The notes beneath the pieces were generated by a model. It was not told the DNA's origin. It saw nothing but the letters and a program-made list of their open reading frames with translations, and made no database searches. From the NCBI GenBank assembly GCA_963989385.1, contig OZ022502.1, positions 15,673,001-15,737,000 on the forward strand: DNA of 64,000 nucleotides, written 5' to 3'. A program made the position numbers and the translations under genes. This DNA is from Ctena decussata. Its lineage: Eukaryota > Mollusca > Bivalvia > Lucinida > Lucinidae. Shown here piece by piece: positions 1 to 11,044 of this stretch (positions are counted from its first letter, which is position 1; every line of letters starts with the position of its first letter).

Positions 1-897
1 TTTCACGAGGCTTTATTGTCGTATGAAAATTTGTAATGACATTATTGCAAGTCAACGGCTGCAAGCTCCGTCTAATAAACTGATAAGAAACTGTCAGCTA
101 TTCCGCACGTTGTCTTCCGCACGGAAAACTAATTGTACTTTCTTCAGTTTCTTCTCCACGGAACTTTCTGTTTCCTTTAAATTTCACCCAGCGCTCAGCC
201 TCCTTGCATTTTGTGAGCAGACCATAAAGTGATCACAGAAGCGGCTAACGGTGACGCCATCTTGTTTTTATCAAACGGAACGTTTGACGTCATTACGTAA
301 CGTAGTGACAGAAACTGCTGCACGGCGGTGCTGAATTACTCCCACCTCACCTTAACGTCACTTTAAATGGATTCACTCTTTGCGCGGGCTGCGAAACAAT
401 TAAACAAAGAAAATTGTCAAAATGCTTTTCAACAAAGGTTTTAACTGGGTTCTTGAACAAAAATAAACGTAAATGGGTTTGCAAATAAACGCATCAGAAG
501 CTGGAAATTGGACTAGGTAGTTTGACGTTCACTTGCCAAAAACTTCAACCGCCAGTTTAAGCATTATCAATTGACTTTTCGGGCACACTATCATGCAAAA
601 AGTTTACCCCAGGTAATCCATTTGTATTAATGCAACGACCAGAACATTTCAAGATCTGAATAGAGGCGTCAAGTTTACCTAATGACGGAAATTGACAAAA
701 ATTCTGTGGATATGCTATGACCCGTATGCGCATTTAGAGAAGAAAAACTTAAAGTTCAGTATTGCTCATGTGAAAAGGATTTTTTATGGTTTTAAATACT
801 TTCGTCAGAGTGACGTAATTGTTGAACCTGGTGTGGTTAAATCTGTGGCAATAGTGCCAACTTACTGCAACAAATTGCTTGGAAGTGTTCTGGTCAT
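1..897. other. No gene seen; bZIP-type palindromes
   Basis: No credible coding frame or repeat was recognised here, although short chance ORFs exist. The only clear sites are two abutting 8-bp palindromes: TGACGTCA (285-292), which is the CRE consensus, and TTACGTAA (293-300), which resembles PAR/C-EBP bZIP sites. The same pair lies at 32663-32678 in copy B. Confidence 0.4.
285..300. promoter_or_regulatory. Adjacent CRE and PAR-bZIP-like palindromes
   Basis: TGACGTCA is followed directly by TTACGTAA. Both are perfect palindromes matching known bZIP consensus sites. No transcript start is visible nearby, so a regulatory role is an inference from motif content only. Confidence 0.3.
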
Positions 898-2157
898 TAT
901 ACCCCCCGCAAACTGTGTTTGTGGGGGGTATACTGTTTTGACGTTGTCCTTTCGTCCGTCCTTCCGTCCGTCCGTCCGTCCGCAACGCCTTAAATTTGCT
1001 CCGATTTGTTTCAAATTTTGTCCATGGATGCAGCATAAGAAAATAGTGGATACGTATTTTTCAAGTTTTCCTGGAAAGTTTTTATTGCGGAGTTATGCCC
1101 CTTTGAATTTTTCGTGAAATAAGTTTGTTATCGCAACTCCTCCTAGATGGTTTGACGGATTTTCTTGAAATTAAGTATGTGAACAGATATTGGTATGAAG
1201 ATGTGCATTAGGGTTTTGATTTTAAATTCTGCCCTTTTTTGCCTGAGTTATGCCCCTTTTTGATATTTTTTGCCCTATTATATAGGGTTTTTGCATTCAA
1301 TTTGCTCCAATTTGTTTCAGATTTTGTCCATGGATGCAGCATAAGAAAATAGTGGATACATATTTTTCAAATTTTCCAGGAAGGTTTTTATTGCGGAGTT
1401 ATGCCCCTTTGTATTTTTCGTGAAATAAGTTTGTAATCGCAACTCCTCCTAGATGGTTTGACGGATTTTCTTGAAATTAAGTATGTGAATAGATATTGGT
1501 ATAAAGATATGCATTAGGGTTTTGATTTTAAATTTGCCCCTTTTTGCCTGAGTTATGCCCCTTTTTGATATTTTTGCCCTATTTTGTTTGATTTTTGCCT
1601 TTTTTGCTTCCATTTTATTCAAATTAGGTTACTAGATGCAGCATATAGAAAGAGCTGATACATATTGTTCAGTTTATTCGGAAAGGTTTTCCTGCTGAGT
1701 TATGTCCCTTTGTAGTTTTCGTAAGAAAAGTTTGTTATCGCTACTACTCCAAGACCATTAGACAGATTTTCTTGAAATTAAGTGTGCGAACACATACTGG
1801 TATGAAGATGTACATAAACCCTTTTTGCATGAGTTATGCCCCTTTTTATATGTTTTGTCCTAGTTTGAAGTTTTTTATGCCATTTTCACTTCCATTTTAT
1901 TCAGATTTGGTGCACAGATACAGTGGAAGAAAGAGTTGGCACATATTGCTCTGTTTTTCTCAAAAGGGTTTTCCAGCTTTGTTGTGCCCCTTTGTTGTCT
2001 TGGAAAACAAGAGTTTGTTCTTGTTACTTCTCCTAAACCGTTTTACTGATATGAAATATGTGAACACATATTGGTATATAGATGTGCACTTGTAGTTGTC
2101 ATAACATGCATGCCTAACTGTTAAACGCGGGGGGTATTTAGTAAGCCATTCTTACTG
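898..2157 (+). mobile_element. TCCG-microsatellite HINE-like element, family 1 (copy A)
   Basis: The element begins with a near-perfect hairpin at 898-932, whose arms start TATACCCCCC and end GGGGGGTATA. A TCCG microsatellite follows at about 955-981. The body has about four diverged tandem units of roughly 250-290 bp, each containing a form of GAGTTATGCCCCTTT. An 11-bp perfect inverted repeat of the 5' end (899-909, ATACCCCCCGC) lies at 2127-2137. It is followed by a short stem-loop (AGTAAG 2140-2145, CTTACT 2151-2156). A terminal 5' repeat, a subterminal 3' repeat and a 3' stem-loop fit non-autonomous Helentron (HINE) elements. No transposase is encoded. Confidence 0.7.
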
Positions 2158-2787
2158 CCACCTCTAGTTTAGAGGACACACCATTGCCGCTTGCTTCAAG
2201 ACTAAGGAACATTTTGGAACATTTCGTTAACGGTGACTTTTGCTCAGTCTTAATTGATTTGTAAATGCCGATTTTGACGGCGTCATAAGCACATTTACGT
2301 TTACAGAGGTAACAATGTTTTCCGTGTTCAGAAATGTCTACACCGCCCCAAATTGGTTCTGCTGTAAGATTTAAAGATGAAACAGCGCCTGAAAAAGATG
2401 AGTTGCACAAAAGATTTATGGCATTTTTGGTTAAACCGTTGGGTGCGAATGCAACGTGATTCTGCTCTATAAATAAAGTTTCGACCTTAATTTTTGGGTT
2501 TCTGATACCCAAAATGTTACCTTACACAGCAGACCGATACAATTTCTCATTTTTTAAATAAGTCTCAACTATACACTGATTTGAAAAAAACTTGCTTAAT
2601 TTATTTCCCTTAGTATAAATATTGCATCGACGTTTGATACGTTTCTCTTTATACGGTTTTGTATATTTGGGGATTGCGCATTCCTTCTTTTTTCTTTCAA
2701 AGGCGGTTGGACATAAATTCCTCGAATTTGATTGTTCTGATCTGTTAATGATCAATGCGAAATATTTTAGACAAGGTGTAGATAGTC
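2138..2787 (-). pseudogene. Unrecognised coding relic with one in-frame stop (copy A)
   Basis: On the minus strand one reading frame stays open for about 215 codons and is broken once, by a TAA at about 2519-2521. The upstream part is rich in Lys and Arg. The downstream part has a short Cys cluster (HCYLCKRKC) and ends inside the 3' stem-loop of the neighbouring TCCG element, so the original 3' end has probably been replaced by that insertion. No Met start is obvious, and a stop precedes the frame at about 2787. I do not recognise the family. It could be a decayed exon of a host gene or of a transposon, or a chance open frame. Confidence 0.35.
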
Positions 2788-3169
2788 ATGTGAAAATTAA
2801 AAAAATCATTAAAAATAGCCATCAGAGGAGATGGCAAATCCCCCGACCGAAGCCCCGCCATGGGCCTTGGTAGAAAGGGTGCACTTCAAAACACATATAA
2901 GTAATATATTGTCATTCTTTTATGCTTCTGATTGACATTATCTGTTTAACAGATGCATGATTATCTAACGCTCAGACTAAAATAGTATGCTTGACTGCTA
3001 AAAAGAAATAATATCTCAAACAGCCGCCATTTACATAAATATATAGCATATGATACATTAAACTTTCAAAATGTGTGAATAATTTCTAAACTACAAGCCT
3101 TACAAACCTGATTTTGAGTTCTCTAGTAAGTGAATTTGGACAAAGAATCCAAATCTGGAGAGAAAAAAA

Positions 3170-3205
3170 AAATTGGGTGGGGTGGGATGGGGGGGGGGGA
3201 TGTGG
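3170..3205 (+). repeat. G-rich tract with length difference between copies
   Basis: A run of G-rich sequence ends in 11 consecutive G. The copy at 35549-35585 has 12. This is one of only two indels seen between the two 19.4-kb copies. It lies at the left edge of the 155-bp tandem array. Confidence 0.8.
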
Positions 3206-3229
3206 AGGGGTCAGAGAAAGTTAAGAACA

Positions 3230-4700
3230 CTGATAAAACATCACAGCATGTTCATCAATATTCTAAAAGGTATAAGGTTGTTAAAATTGTGGAGCAGGCC
3301 AGGGTTATACAGATATGGAGCAGAGACTCTAAGAGCAGCTCAAAATACCAAAGGAAAATAACTCACAAAGTATGAACGCAAGAGTTGTCAAGCATGTATG
3401 AGACAACTCGTCATGACCTGTTCTTCATATCTGTGAAGTATCATGTAAATATTTCAAAAGGTATTCAAGCTATGGAGGGACATCTAAAATCATCAAAGGG
3501 AAATAACTAAAAATGTAAGAAAGCAAGAGTTGTCATTCTTGTTCGCGACACATCATCATGACCTATTCTACATATTTGTGAAATATCATGAAAAAATTTC
3601 AAACGGTATTCAAGTTATAGAACGGACATGAAATCTTACCTAAAACCATCAAGGGGAAATAACTCAAAAAGTAAGAAAGCAAGAGTTATCATTCTTATTC
3701 GGGACACATTATCATGACCAGTTCTACATATCTGTGAAGTATCATGAGAATATTTCAAAAGGTATATGAGTTATACAGCGGACACGAAACCACACCTTAA
3801 ATGATTAAGGGGAAATAACTCCAAATGTAAGAAAGCAAGAGTTGTCATTCTTGTTTGCGGAACATCGTCATGACCTGTTCTACATATCTGTGAAGTATCA
3901 TGAAAATATTCTTAATGGTATTCAAGTTATAGAGCGGACACGAAATCACACCTAAAACGATCAAGGGAAAATCACTCAAAAAGTAAGAAAACAAGAGTTA
4001 TCATTCTTATTCGAGACACATCATCATGACCTGTTCTACATATCTGTGAAGTATCATGAAAATATTTCAAAAGGTATATGAGTTATACAGCGGACACGAA
4101 ACCACTTCTAAAATAATTAAGGGGAAATAACTCCAAATGTAAGAAAGCAAGAGTTGTCATTCTTGTTTGCGAAACATTGTCATGACCTGTTCTACATATC
4201 TGTGAAGTATCATGAAAATATTCTCAATGGTATTCAAGTTATAGAGCGGACACGAAATCACACCTAAAACGATCAAGGGAAAATCACTCAAAAAGTAAGA
4301 AAGCAAGAGTTGTCACTCTTGTTCGCGACACATCATCATGGCCTGTTCTACATATCTGTGAAGTATCATGAAAATATTCTAAAAGGTATTCAAGTTATAG
4401 ACCGGACACGAATCTGCAAAAAAATCACACCTAAAACCATCAGGGGGAAATAACTCAAAAAGTAAGAAAACAAGAGCTGCCATTCTTGTTTGGGACACAT
4501 TGTCATGACCTGTTCTACATATCTGTGAAGTATCATGAAAAAATTTCAAAAGGTATTCAAGTTATAGAACGGACATGAAATCCTACCTAAAACCATCAAG
4601 GGGAAATAACTCAAAAAGTAAGAAAGCAAGAGTTATCATTCTTGCTCGGGACACATCATCATGACCTGTTCTACATATCTGTGAAGTATCATGAAAATTT
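3230..4700 (+). repeat. 155-bp tandem array, about nine units (copy A)
   Basis: The phrase TTCTACATATCTGTGAAGTA recurs with small changes near 3423, 3566, 3723, 3879, 4036, 4193, 4347, 4511 and 4674, giving a period close to 155 bp. Each unit also holds a version of CAAGGGGAAATAACTC, GAAAGCAAGAGTTGTCATTC and GAGCGGACACGAAA. Neighbouring units are roughly 85-95% alike by eye, so the array has been homogenised or expanded fairly recently. It has no reading frame. The monomer style resembles the arrays inside the TCCG elements elsewhere in the window. Confidence 0.9.
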
Positions 4701-5985
4701 CTGAAGTCTCAGATCCTCTGATCTCAAAAGACAAAATATAATCTGCACTATGGACGATGTGCGCGGAGACGAATTAAGGCTGCTACACGACACAACTACA
4801 GCTCCAGTGAAATAACAATAAAATCTTTAAAAAGTTCCTTGAAGAGCAGAAAACACATTCAAAAGGAGAATCAAAGAGCAATACTTCGAATTACGGCTAT
4901 TCAAGCCAGTCAAAGACTGAAACAAATAGGTCCAAATGAAAAATAAAGCGATTGTCAAGAAAAAAAAAGACAAAAACAATCAAAATGTCTGAAGTCTCTG
5001 AGTATATCCTCTGATCTCAAAGGACAAAAACTAAACTGTAATCTGCACAATGGACGATGGACGGGAGGACGTTTAACGCTCGCCACACGACACCAACTGA
5101 GGTGAAGTGAAATTAAAACATTCAAAGTTTCTTAAAGAGCTGAAAACATATTCAAAAAGGGGCATGGGCTATACTTCGAAGTTTCGGGTTTTCAAGCCGA
5201 ATCGGTGACCCTGATAATATCTGACTTATCATTCATAAAATCTGGTGACGAAAGCTAGAAAAATTATGACGTGTTTTTTTCACTGAAGTCAGGCAGACGA
5301 GTCAAAGAGTCTAAAGTTCCTTTAAAGAAACAGACTTGACAAATCAAAATTGCTGAAGTCTCAGAATATATCCTTTGTTTTCAAAGGACAAAAATGTAAT
5401 ATATTCTGCAATATGGACGATATACGAGACGTTTTATGACAGCCACATGGCACAACACCAACCTTATAAAAGTAAAAATAAAATCTAAAAAGGTTCTTTT
5501 AAGAGAAGAAACTACGGTAAGCCGGAGAAAATTATACTGTAATTTTTATTTTCAAATCAGGCAGTCGAGTCAACGACTGATAAGTAAAAATGAGTCAAAA
5601 TAAATAAAAAGCGATAGTCTGGCAAAGAGTCTAAACAAATCAAAATTTCAGAATTTTCAGAATATATCCTCTGATCTCAAAGAAAAACACATATGATATG
5701 ATCTGCAGTATGGAAGATGTACGCGGAGAAGTTTAACGGCCCCTGAAGTCGAGTCAAAGACTGATTAGTATAAAAAAAATGGGTCCAAATTAATAAAAAG
5801 CGAGAGTGTAGAAAAACAGTTTCAACTAACCAAAATTTCTAAATTCTCAGGATATATCCTCTGATCTCAAAGGCCAAAAACTAAAATACAGTTTTCGGCC
5901 GCGACATGACACAACTCTGGCTTCAAAGAAGTGAAATTAAAATCTTAAAAGTTGTTTAAGAGCAGAAAACACACTCAAAAGAAGG
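4701..5985 (+). repeat. Tandem array of about 190-360-bp units (copy A)
   Basis: Five diverged units begin with a form of CTGAAGTCTCAGAATATATC followed by CTCTGATCTCAAAGGACAAA, near 4700, 4989, 5352, 5648 and 5838. Most also share an AATCTGCACTATGGACGATG segment. A reverse-complement piece of the same unit lies at about 17690-17830. No protein coding was found. Confidence 0.8.
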
Positions 5986-6794
5986 AGCATGGGTTTATGT
6001 TTCTAAAAGAACATTTACAAAGCCAAACAAGTATGGGTTGTTTGCAGTTTCCGTTGAGATGTATAAAATAAGAATGAATAGGAGACAATCTTTAAAATTC
6101 ATTTGCTTTGTCATTATATTTTCCACAAATATCGGTTTAGCTTTGGTAAGGGTACATAATTTTCCAGTTTGATTGGACAAATATTGGTTTTCTTTGGTCA
6201 GGGTACATAATTTTCCAGTTTGATTGGACAACACAATTCATGGGGAGATATTGTGCTATTATGCAAAATTTCACCGAGGGAGGTTGTTAAATAAGTAAAC
6301 AAAGATAGGAATCTAGAAAGTCTATACATGGACTAACAACTACCATAACTTGACTTTAACTTTGTCAAAACTTTCAATAATTTTGAGAAATACTATAAAT
6401 CATCGTTTGCTGCGAACTCAGACAAGGGGGCAGTACTTTCCCGCATGAAAATTCATTGAGGATACAGGAAATAGTGAACATTTTCTTACCCGTTCTGTCC
6501 GAATATAGGAGCTAAATATTTGAAGTAAGTCACATGGATCCCCGCCTTGACTTAGTATACTTAAGTCGAGAGGATTCTGTGCGACTAGTTTGTAAACTAT
6601 TAATTTTTACACCCTGTAACGTTGTGTCTCATTATGTAATCCTACAAAAAACGTTCAAAATACAATTTAGTAGACCTTCGAAAGGCAAGGTTTGCCTTTT
6701 CTTGACTGCAACAAAAGACACGCTTTCTTCACTTCTGAACACCAAAACCGATGCAAAATTTGGTCACTTCAAACGTGTTTGAAGCTAAGATATT
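5986..6794. other. No gene seen
   Basis: Apart from the 52-bp tandem pair, nothing is recognisable. The short open frames here have no domain features. The equivalent stretch in copy B is 38365-39173. Confidence 0.5.
6127..6230 (+). repeat. Two-copy 52-bp tandem duplication
   Basis: Two adjacent units of about 52 bp share GGGTACATAATTTTCCAGTT and the flanking bases. They differ at a few positions, mainly in the AATAT[C/T]GGTTT part. The same pair lies at 38506-38609 in copy B. Confidence 0.8.
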
Positions 6795-7630
6795 ATTTGC
6801 GTTGATTTGCTAATTAATTATGAGACAAATTGTTGATAATCTGATGGATACTAATTGTGCTGCTCTTGCAGCTGAGTTGTTTCTCTTTTGATATGAAATA
6901 GATTTCATGACTTCTCTTTCAAATGATAAACAAGCTGAAATAATTGAAGTATTTCACTCAACATCTTGGAATCTGGACGATTACATCCAGTAGATATCTG
7001 GACGATTGTTTTAAATATAGATACTCTTTACTTTATTGGCATGGTAAATGGAATTTATCCGCCTGAATTACGGTTAAACAAAGCTAAAACCTATAATACC
7101 AAAATCACATTTATCTTTTTCAAACGGATTTGTTTCGCCCAAAATTTATGATAAGTGCGATGACTTTGATTTGGATATTAGATAATTTTCCTTTTTTAGT
7201 TGGTGACTTTCCCCGTTTTACCTTTTACGAGTTTCACATTTGTCAACCTTCTCGATTTACAAGAGTGTATATTTATGTGACTGACTTCTGTGCCCGTACT
7301 AAAATTTTAACTGCTAAACATCTCCAACAGGGCAATTTTTATCATAAACTTCGAATGGTGTGTTTTATTTCTTTTTACTTTTATTGCAGCACCATAAAAT
7401 GTTTCTCAATTCAATGTCGGATTGAAAACACCTTTGCAGCAAGGCTTATCGGAATCAGTCGTTTATGGTCACTTAGTCTGAAAATTCCAAACAATGTATG
7501 TAGGGCTGATTATATCTGATCAATTCAGAAGCGTTATGATGCGCTACAAACGTATTGGCAAAAAAGGCATGGAATGCTACAGTCTGCATGCTTGGTGGTA
7601 TCCTATCATAGTTGATAACTTATTAAACGA
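6795..7630 (+). pseudogene. Reverse-transcriptase relic, C-terminal part (copy A)
   Basis: Across several frames, with stops and frameshifts, the plus strand encodes the C-terminal half of a retroelement reverse transcriptase. In order I see a block ending DTNCAALAAELFLF, which resembles the MGTNCAPLxADLFLF block of this family. Next come DFMTSLSNDKQAEIIEVFHS, an LDD remnant of the catalytic Y-x-DD, GIYPPELRLNKAK, then FPFLVGDFPRFTFYEFHICQ and RYKRIGKKG. These are in the order expected for a Penelope-like or related non-LTR polymerase that I know only from family pattern memory. Multiple stops make it clearly dead. It runs into the dispersed 3' repeat that follows. Confidence 0.65.
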
Positions 7631-7679
7631 CTGAGAGTTGGGCATCAACTTACTGATGATGTCGACCTAAAGCTATTGA

Positions 7680-7875
7680 TTTTGGTTGGTTGGGAGTGGA
7701 GTTTTTCTTGTCTGTTGCCTGGCCTTTTGGGCCAATCTGATGGTTTTCTTTCGCTTCTTTATGTAAGAGGTGTTGTTTGTCACCCCAGGGTTCTCCAGGT
7801 GTCGCTATACGTTGTTTCTGTCAAGTCCTCATCTTTGATTCATCATAGTTTTTATCCGCAATTTTTATGCCCTAG
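7680..7875 (+). repeat. Dispersed repeat R1, left fragment (copy A)
   Basis: R1 is a dispersed repeat that follows reverse-transcriptase relics here and at 22190. Shared text includes CTTGTCTGTTGCTTGG, GTCCTCATCTTTGATT and TTATCCGCAATTT. The fragment is broken at about 7875 by a TCCG-type element and resumes at about 9430. It is probably the 3' non-coding part of the retroelement. Copy B is at 40059-40255. Confidence 0.6.
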
Positions 7876-9390
7876 TCAAGATAGTCAGGGGGGGGCTTTA
7901 TTTTTTACCATTTCTGTCTTTACGTCTGTCCGTCGCGCCTAAAATGCTTGTATAATTAAATTCTCCAACAGTTTTTAATCAATCGATCTGAAACTCAGCA
8001 CAAATGTTGCAGACATGTTGAAGATGTGCATCTCCTTTTTGAAGAGAAAAAGTCATTTCTTACAAAATAACGGCCTTTTCGGACAGTGACCGTTGCGCCT
8101 AAAAAGTTTGTATAATCAACTCCTCCTGCAGTTTTTGAGGCAATAAATTTGAAATTTAGCACGGATGTTGCAGACATGTTGAAGATGTGTACCTACTTTT
8201 TTGAAAAGAAAAAAAACATTTTGGCAAAATTGCGGGCTTTTCGGACTTTAAAATTTTAAAGGTTCTGGCTAATAAAGAATGGCAAGTTCATGTAATCAAC
8301 TCCTCCAACCGTTCACAAGTTATCAATTTGAAACTTTGCACAGATGTTACAGACATATGGAAAATGTGCATGTGCTTTTTGAAGAAGAACAAATAGTTTT
8401 TTTTTTTTTTTTTTACAAAACTATAGCCTTTTCGGACTTAGAAATTTTACAGGTTCAGACTAATACATAATGGTAAATTTGTATAATCTACCTTCCAACA
8501 GTTTTTATGCTATCAGTTTGAAACTGTGCCCAGACATTTCAGACATATTGAAGACACGCATGCAATTTATTTAAGAGGAAATTTCGGCCTTTTAAACTTA
8601 GAAAGTTTTCATGTTTTGGTTAACACAGCATGACAAGATTGCATAATCTACTCCTTTCACAGTTTTTGGCAATCTTTATGGAAGTTTACATAATATTACA
8701 GACATACTGAAAATGTGCATATGCCTTTGTGAGGAGAAAAAGCATTTTTATTACAAAATTATGGCCTTTATAAACTTGAAAATTTTACAGGTTCTTGCAA
8801 ATATAAGAGGCAAGTTTGTATAATCAAACCCTCCCAGAGCTTCTAGGCTGTCAAAGTGAAATTCCACACAGATGTTTCAGATGTACTGAAGATATATATG
8901 CAGAAGAAAATATTGTTGTCAAAATTAAGGATATTTTTTTGAACTCATCTATTTTTTTTGTCTTGTCAGGATGACATGATTCTATTATCAGCGTCCTCCA
9001 CAGTTCTTATACAACAAGTGTGAAACTTTGTAATGTTACAGATATACAGTGTATGTTAGTTGTGCAATTGCTCTTTTGAAGAGAAATTTTATGAGTTTTT
9101 CTTATATAATGTGTCAAATTCACCCACAGGTTTGAAGCTATCAGTTTGAACCTTTGCATACATGTTTCATATATATTGAAAAAGTGCATGTGTCTTTTTA
9201 ATCAGGAAAAATCATTTTTGACAACTTAAAAACATAGCAAGCTCATACTTATACAGGATGATAAGTTTGTTTGTTCGGCATTGTTAACAATTTTTAAACA
9301 TTCACTTTGAAAATTTCACAGATGTAACAAAAACATTAAAAATATGCCAATGCCTTTTTGAAGTGCAAAAGAGCGGTACGGGATAAGGGG
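7876..9390 (+). mobile_element. HINE-like element, family 2, nested in R1 (copy A)
   Basis: A G-run and a short CTGTCCGTC stretch are followed by about eight diverged tandem units of 160-190 bp. Units begin with forms of TTTGTATAATCAACTCCTCC near 7949, 8109, 8284, 8475, 8636, 8813 and 8976. Each contains GAAACTTTGCACAGATGTTACAGACAT and GCCTTTTCGGACTT-type text. R1 sequence lies on both sides, and the R1 copy at 22190-22500 is uninterrupted at this point, so this is a nested insertion. The ends are poorly defined and no 3' inverted repeat was found. Confidence 0.55.
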
Positions 9391-9429
9391 AGAAGGGAGA
9401 GACAGGCACAGCACGGGGGATTCATCTGT

Positions 9430-9830
9430 TTCTTACAGACACAATTTTCTAGTTTTGTTTCTGTGATGGTTCATCGATGGGTTTAGAAATTTTCACGCAG
9501 ACCGAACAGATAAAGTAAATGAATCGAAAAAGAAACAGAATCTTCTAATGGCGGTGGATTGGATTTGGGTTAAACAATTAAACACCCCTTCCTCCCAGTA
9601 ATTTATTATTCACCGTTCCAAGGCGTTACTTCCTCTCTGTAACTTGTTCTTGTGGTTTTGTTTTGCTGCAGTATTTCAGGAGTGTGCGTGTCTTTCGTGA
9701 ACTTATGTTAATTTGTGTGTGTACGTCTTTCCATTTTGGTTTTCAGGACGGTAATTGGGGTTGGATTGTATGAATTCCTGATCCTTGCGTATCATTTTTT
9801 TCTTTGGTATAAAAGTTTGAGTATACATAT
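9430..9830 (+). repeat. R1, right part after the nested insertion (copy A)
   Basis: R1 text resumes: GATGGTTCATCGATGGGTTT, then an arm containing CACCGTTCCAAGGCGTTACT, then GTGTGCGTGTCTTTCGTGAACTTA and a GGGGTTGGATTGTATGAATT end. It aligns with 22370-22560 plus 23800-23960. Copy B is at 41810-42210. Confidence 0.6.
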
Positions 9831-10384
9831 GATTTCTGAGTCCTAGAGGTGAAGGTCTTTCTGTGTCATTTGATCAAATTTAGTCATTTTCAAAATTTCA
9901 AACATCTTTTCCTCCAAAGCCGTTTAGCAGATTAGAACCAAATTTTAAAAGGATCTTCCACTGGGTCGTTGAAACGAAAGTGTCGTAGTCATGAGTAAAC
10001 ATAAGTAATAAAGCTGTCATGCCCCCGTATGGTAAAAGTCTTCTTTTCTAGAATGAAAAAATACACATATAAAACCAAACATGATGGCCTTGATACTTAG
10101 TGCACAGCATCGAGTACTCAGGTACTATCAAATTTGTTCACAGAAGACCTTGGGTTGAACTAGACTCTTTTACGACAAGTTAAAGAAGATTTGACGGCAC
10201 TAATCAGGAACAGACACAATCGATTTCCAAATCCTGCCCTGAACACTAAATAGAAAAAGAAAACAAATAAATACGGGATACATAAGTAAACAAGACAAGA
10301 GAAAAGCCAAAAGGTCAGCTGTATCCCAGCAGATGGCCGCGAGACTATCCTAGAAAATTCATATAAAACGCCGACAAACAATGA

Positions 10385-10935
10385 CAATAATAGTACACTA
10401 TAACAGAAGCACCGCCTTTGGACAGTCAATTATACATTAATTTGGGTTGGGTGAGATGGTGGGTTGGGGGAAGGGGAGCGGGAGGTTAAACCGGTTTAAC
10501 ACGCACGTAACTTTCGCCCTGAATTCTGCTGTGGCTCATACAAATATTCGATCTGTGTGAAGGACGGATCATGACAGCTAACATCTAAATCAAGATTTGA
10601 TACTTAGCTGAAACAAGATGGGAATTTCACAGTAAGATCAAAGCTAAAATGCTGGGGCAAACGAAGTCTTCGAAGTTGTTCGGTCTGTGGTGGCCAACAA
10701 AATAGAACATACACAATTATTAGACAGCTATGAAGAACAAATAAGTTGAGGTGTGAGCGGAATTTCAACTCAGACCGAGAGAAATCCACAAGATGGAACC
10801 GATAGGCCGGACCAAAGGCGTTAGTTATTATGCATTTATAACAGATCAAGAAAAGGAGCCGTCATTTAGTCTGAGGCCCGACTAACCGGTGAACATTTGA
10901 ACAGAGCAGCAAAACTGTCAGTCTAGATTAAGTTC
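10385..10935 (-). repeat. R1 inverted arm (copy A)
   Basis: This reads as the reverse complement of the R1 arm: GAAGCACCGCCTTTGGACAG, then TTAAACCGGTTTAA and CTTTCGCCCTGAATTCTGC, mirroring AAGGCGGTACTTCT and GAGGGCGAGGTTTTGG. Forward R1 followed by an inverted arm recurs at 9.4-10.6, 22.2-24.2 and 51.6-53.3 kb, so R1 may carry long terminal inverted repeats. Part of 10780-10930 resembles 52760-52920. Copy B is at 42765-43315. Confidence 0.5.
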
Positions 10936-11044
10936 ACTACAACGCATGCAGCTTGTAGCGCAATATCAATAATTTTACGTTTATTTTTTTTATCGAATTT
11001 TAATCTTACTAAATAGTTCCGAAAAATGAGTTTATAGTATTTTT

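Noticed and set aside
692..1117. 141-codon plus-strand open frame
   Set aside because: It runs through the TCCG microsatellite and the element's 5' hairpin; RPSFRPSVRP is just the translated microsatellite.
3230..4700. Regular array with conserved blocks, considered as CRISPR
   Set aside because: Units are 155-bp continuous satellite monomers with no separate unique spacers, in a eukaryotic setting.
6534..6782. 82-codon plus-strand frame upstream of the reverse-transcriptase relic
   Set aside because: Its product does not match the part of the polymerase expected there and shows no domain.
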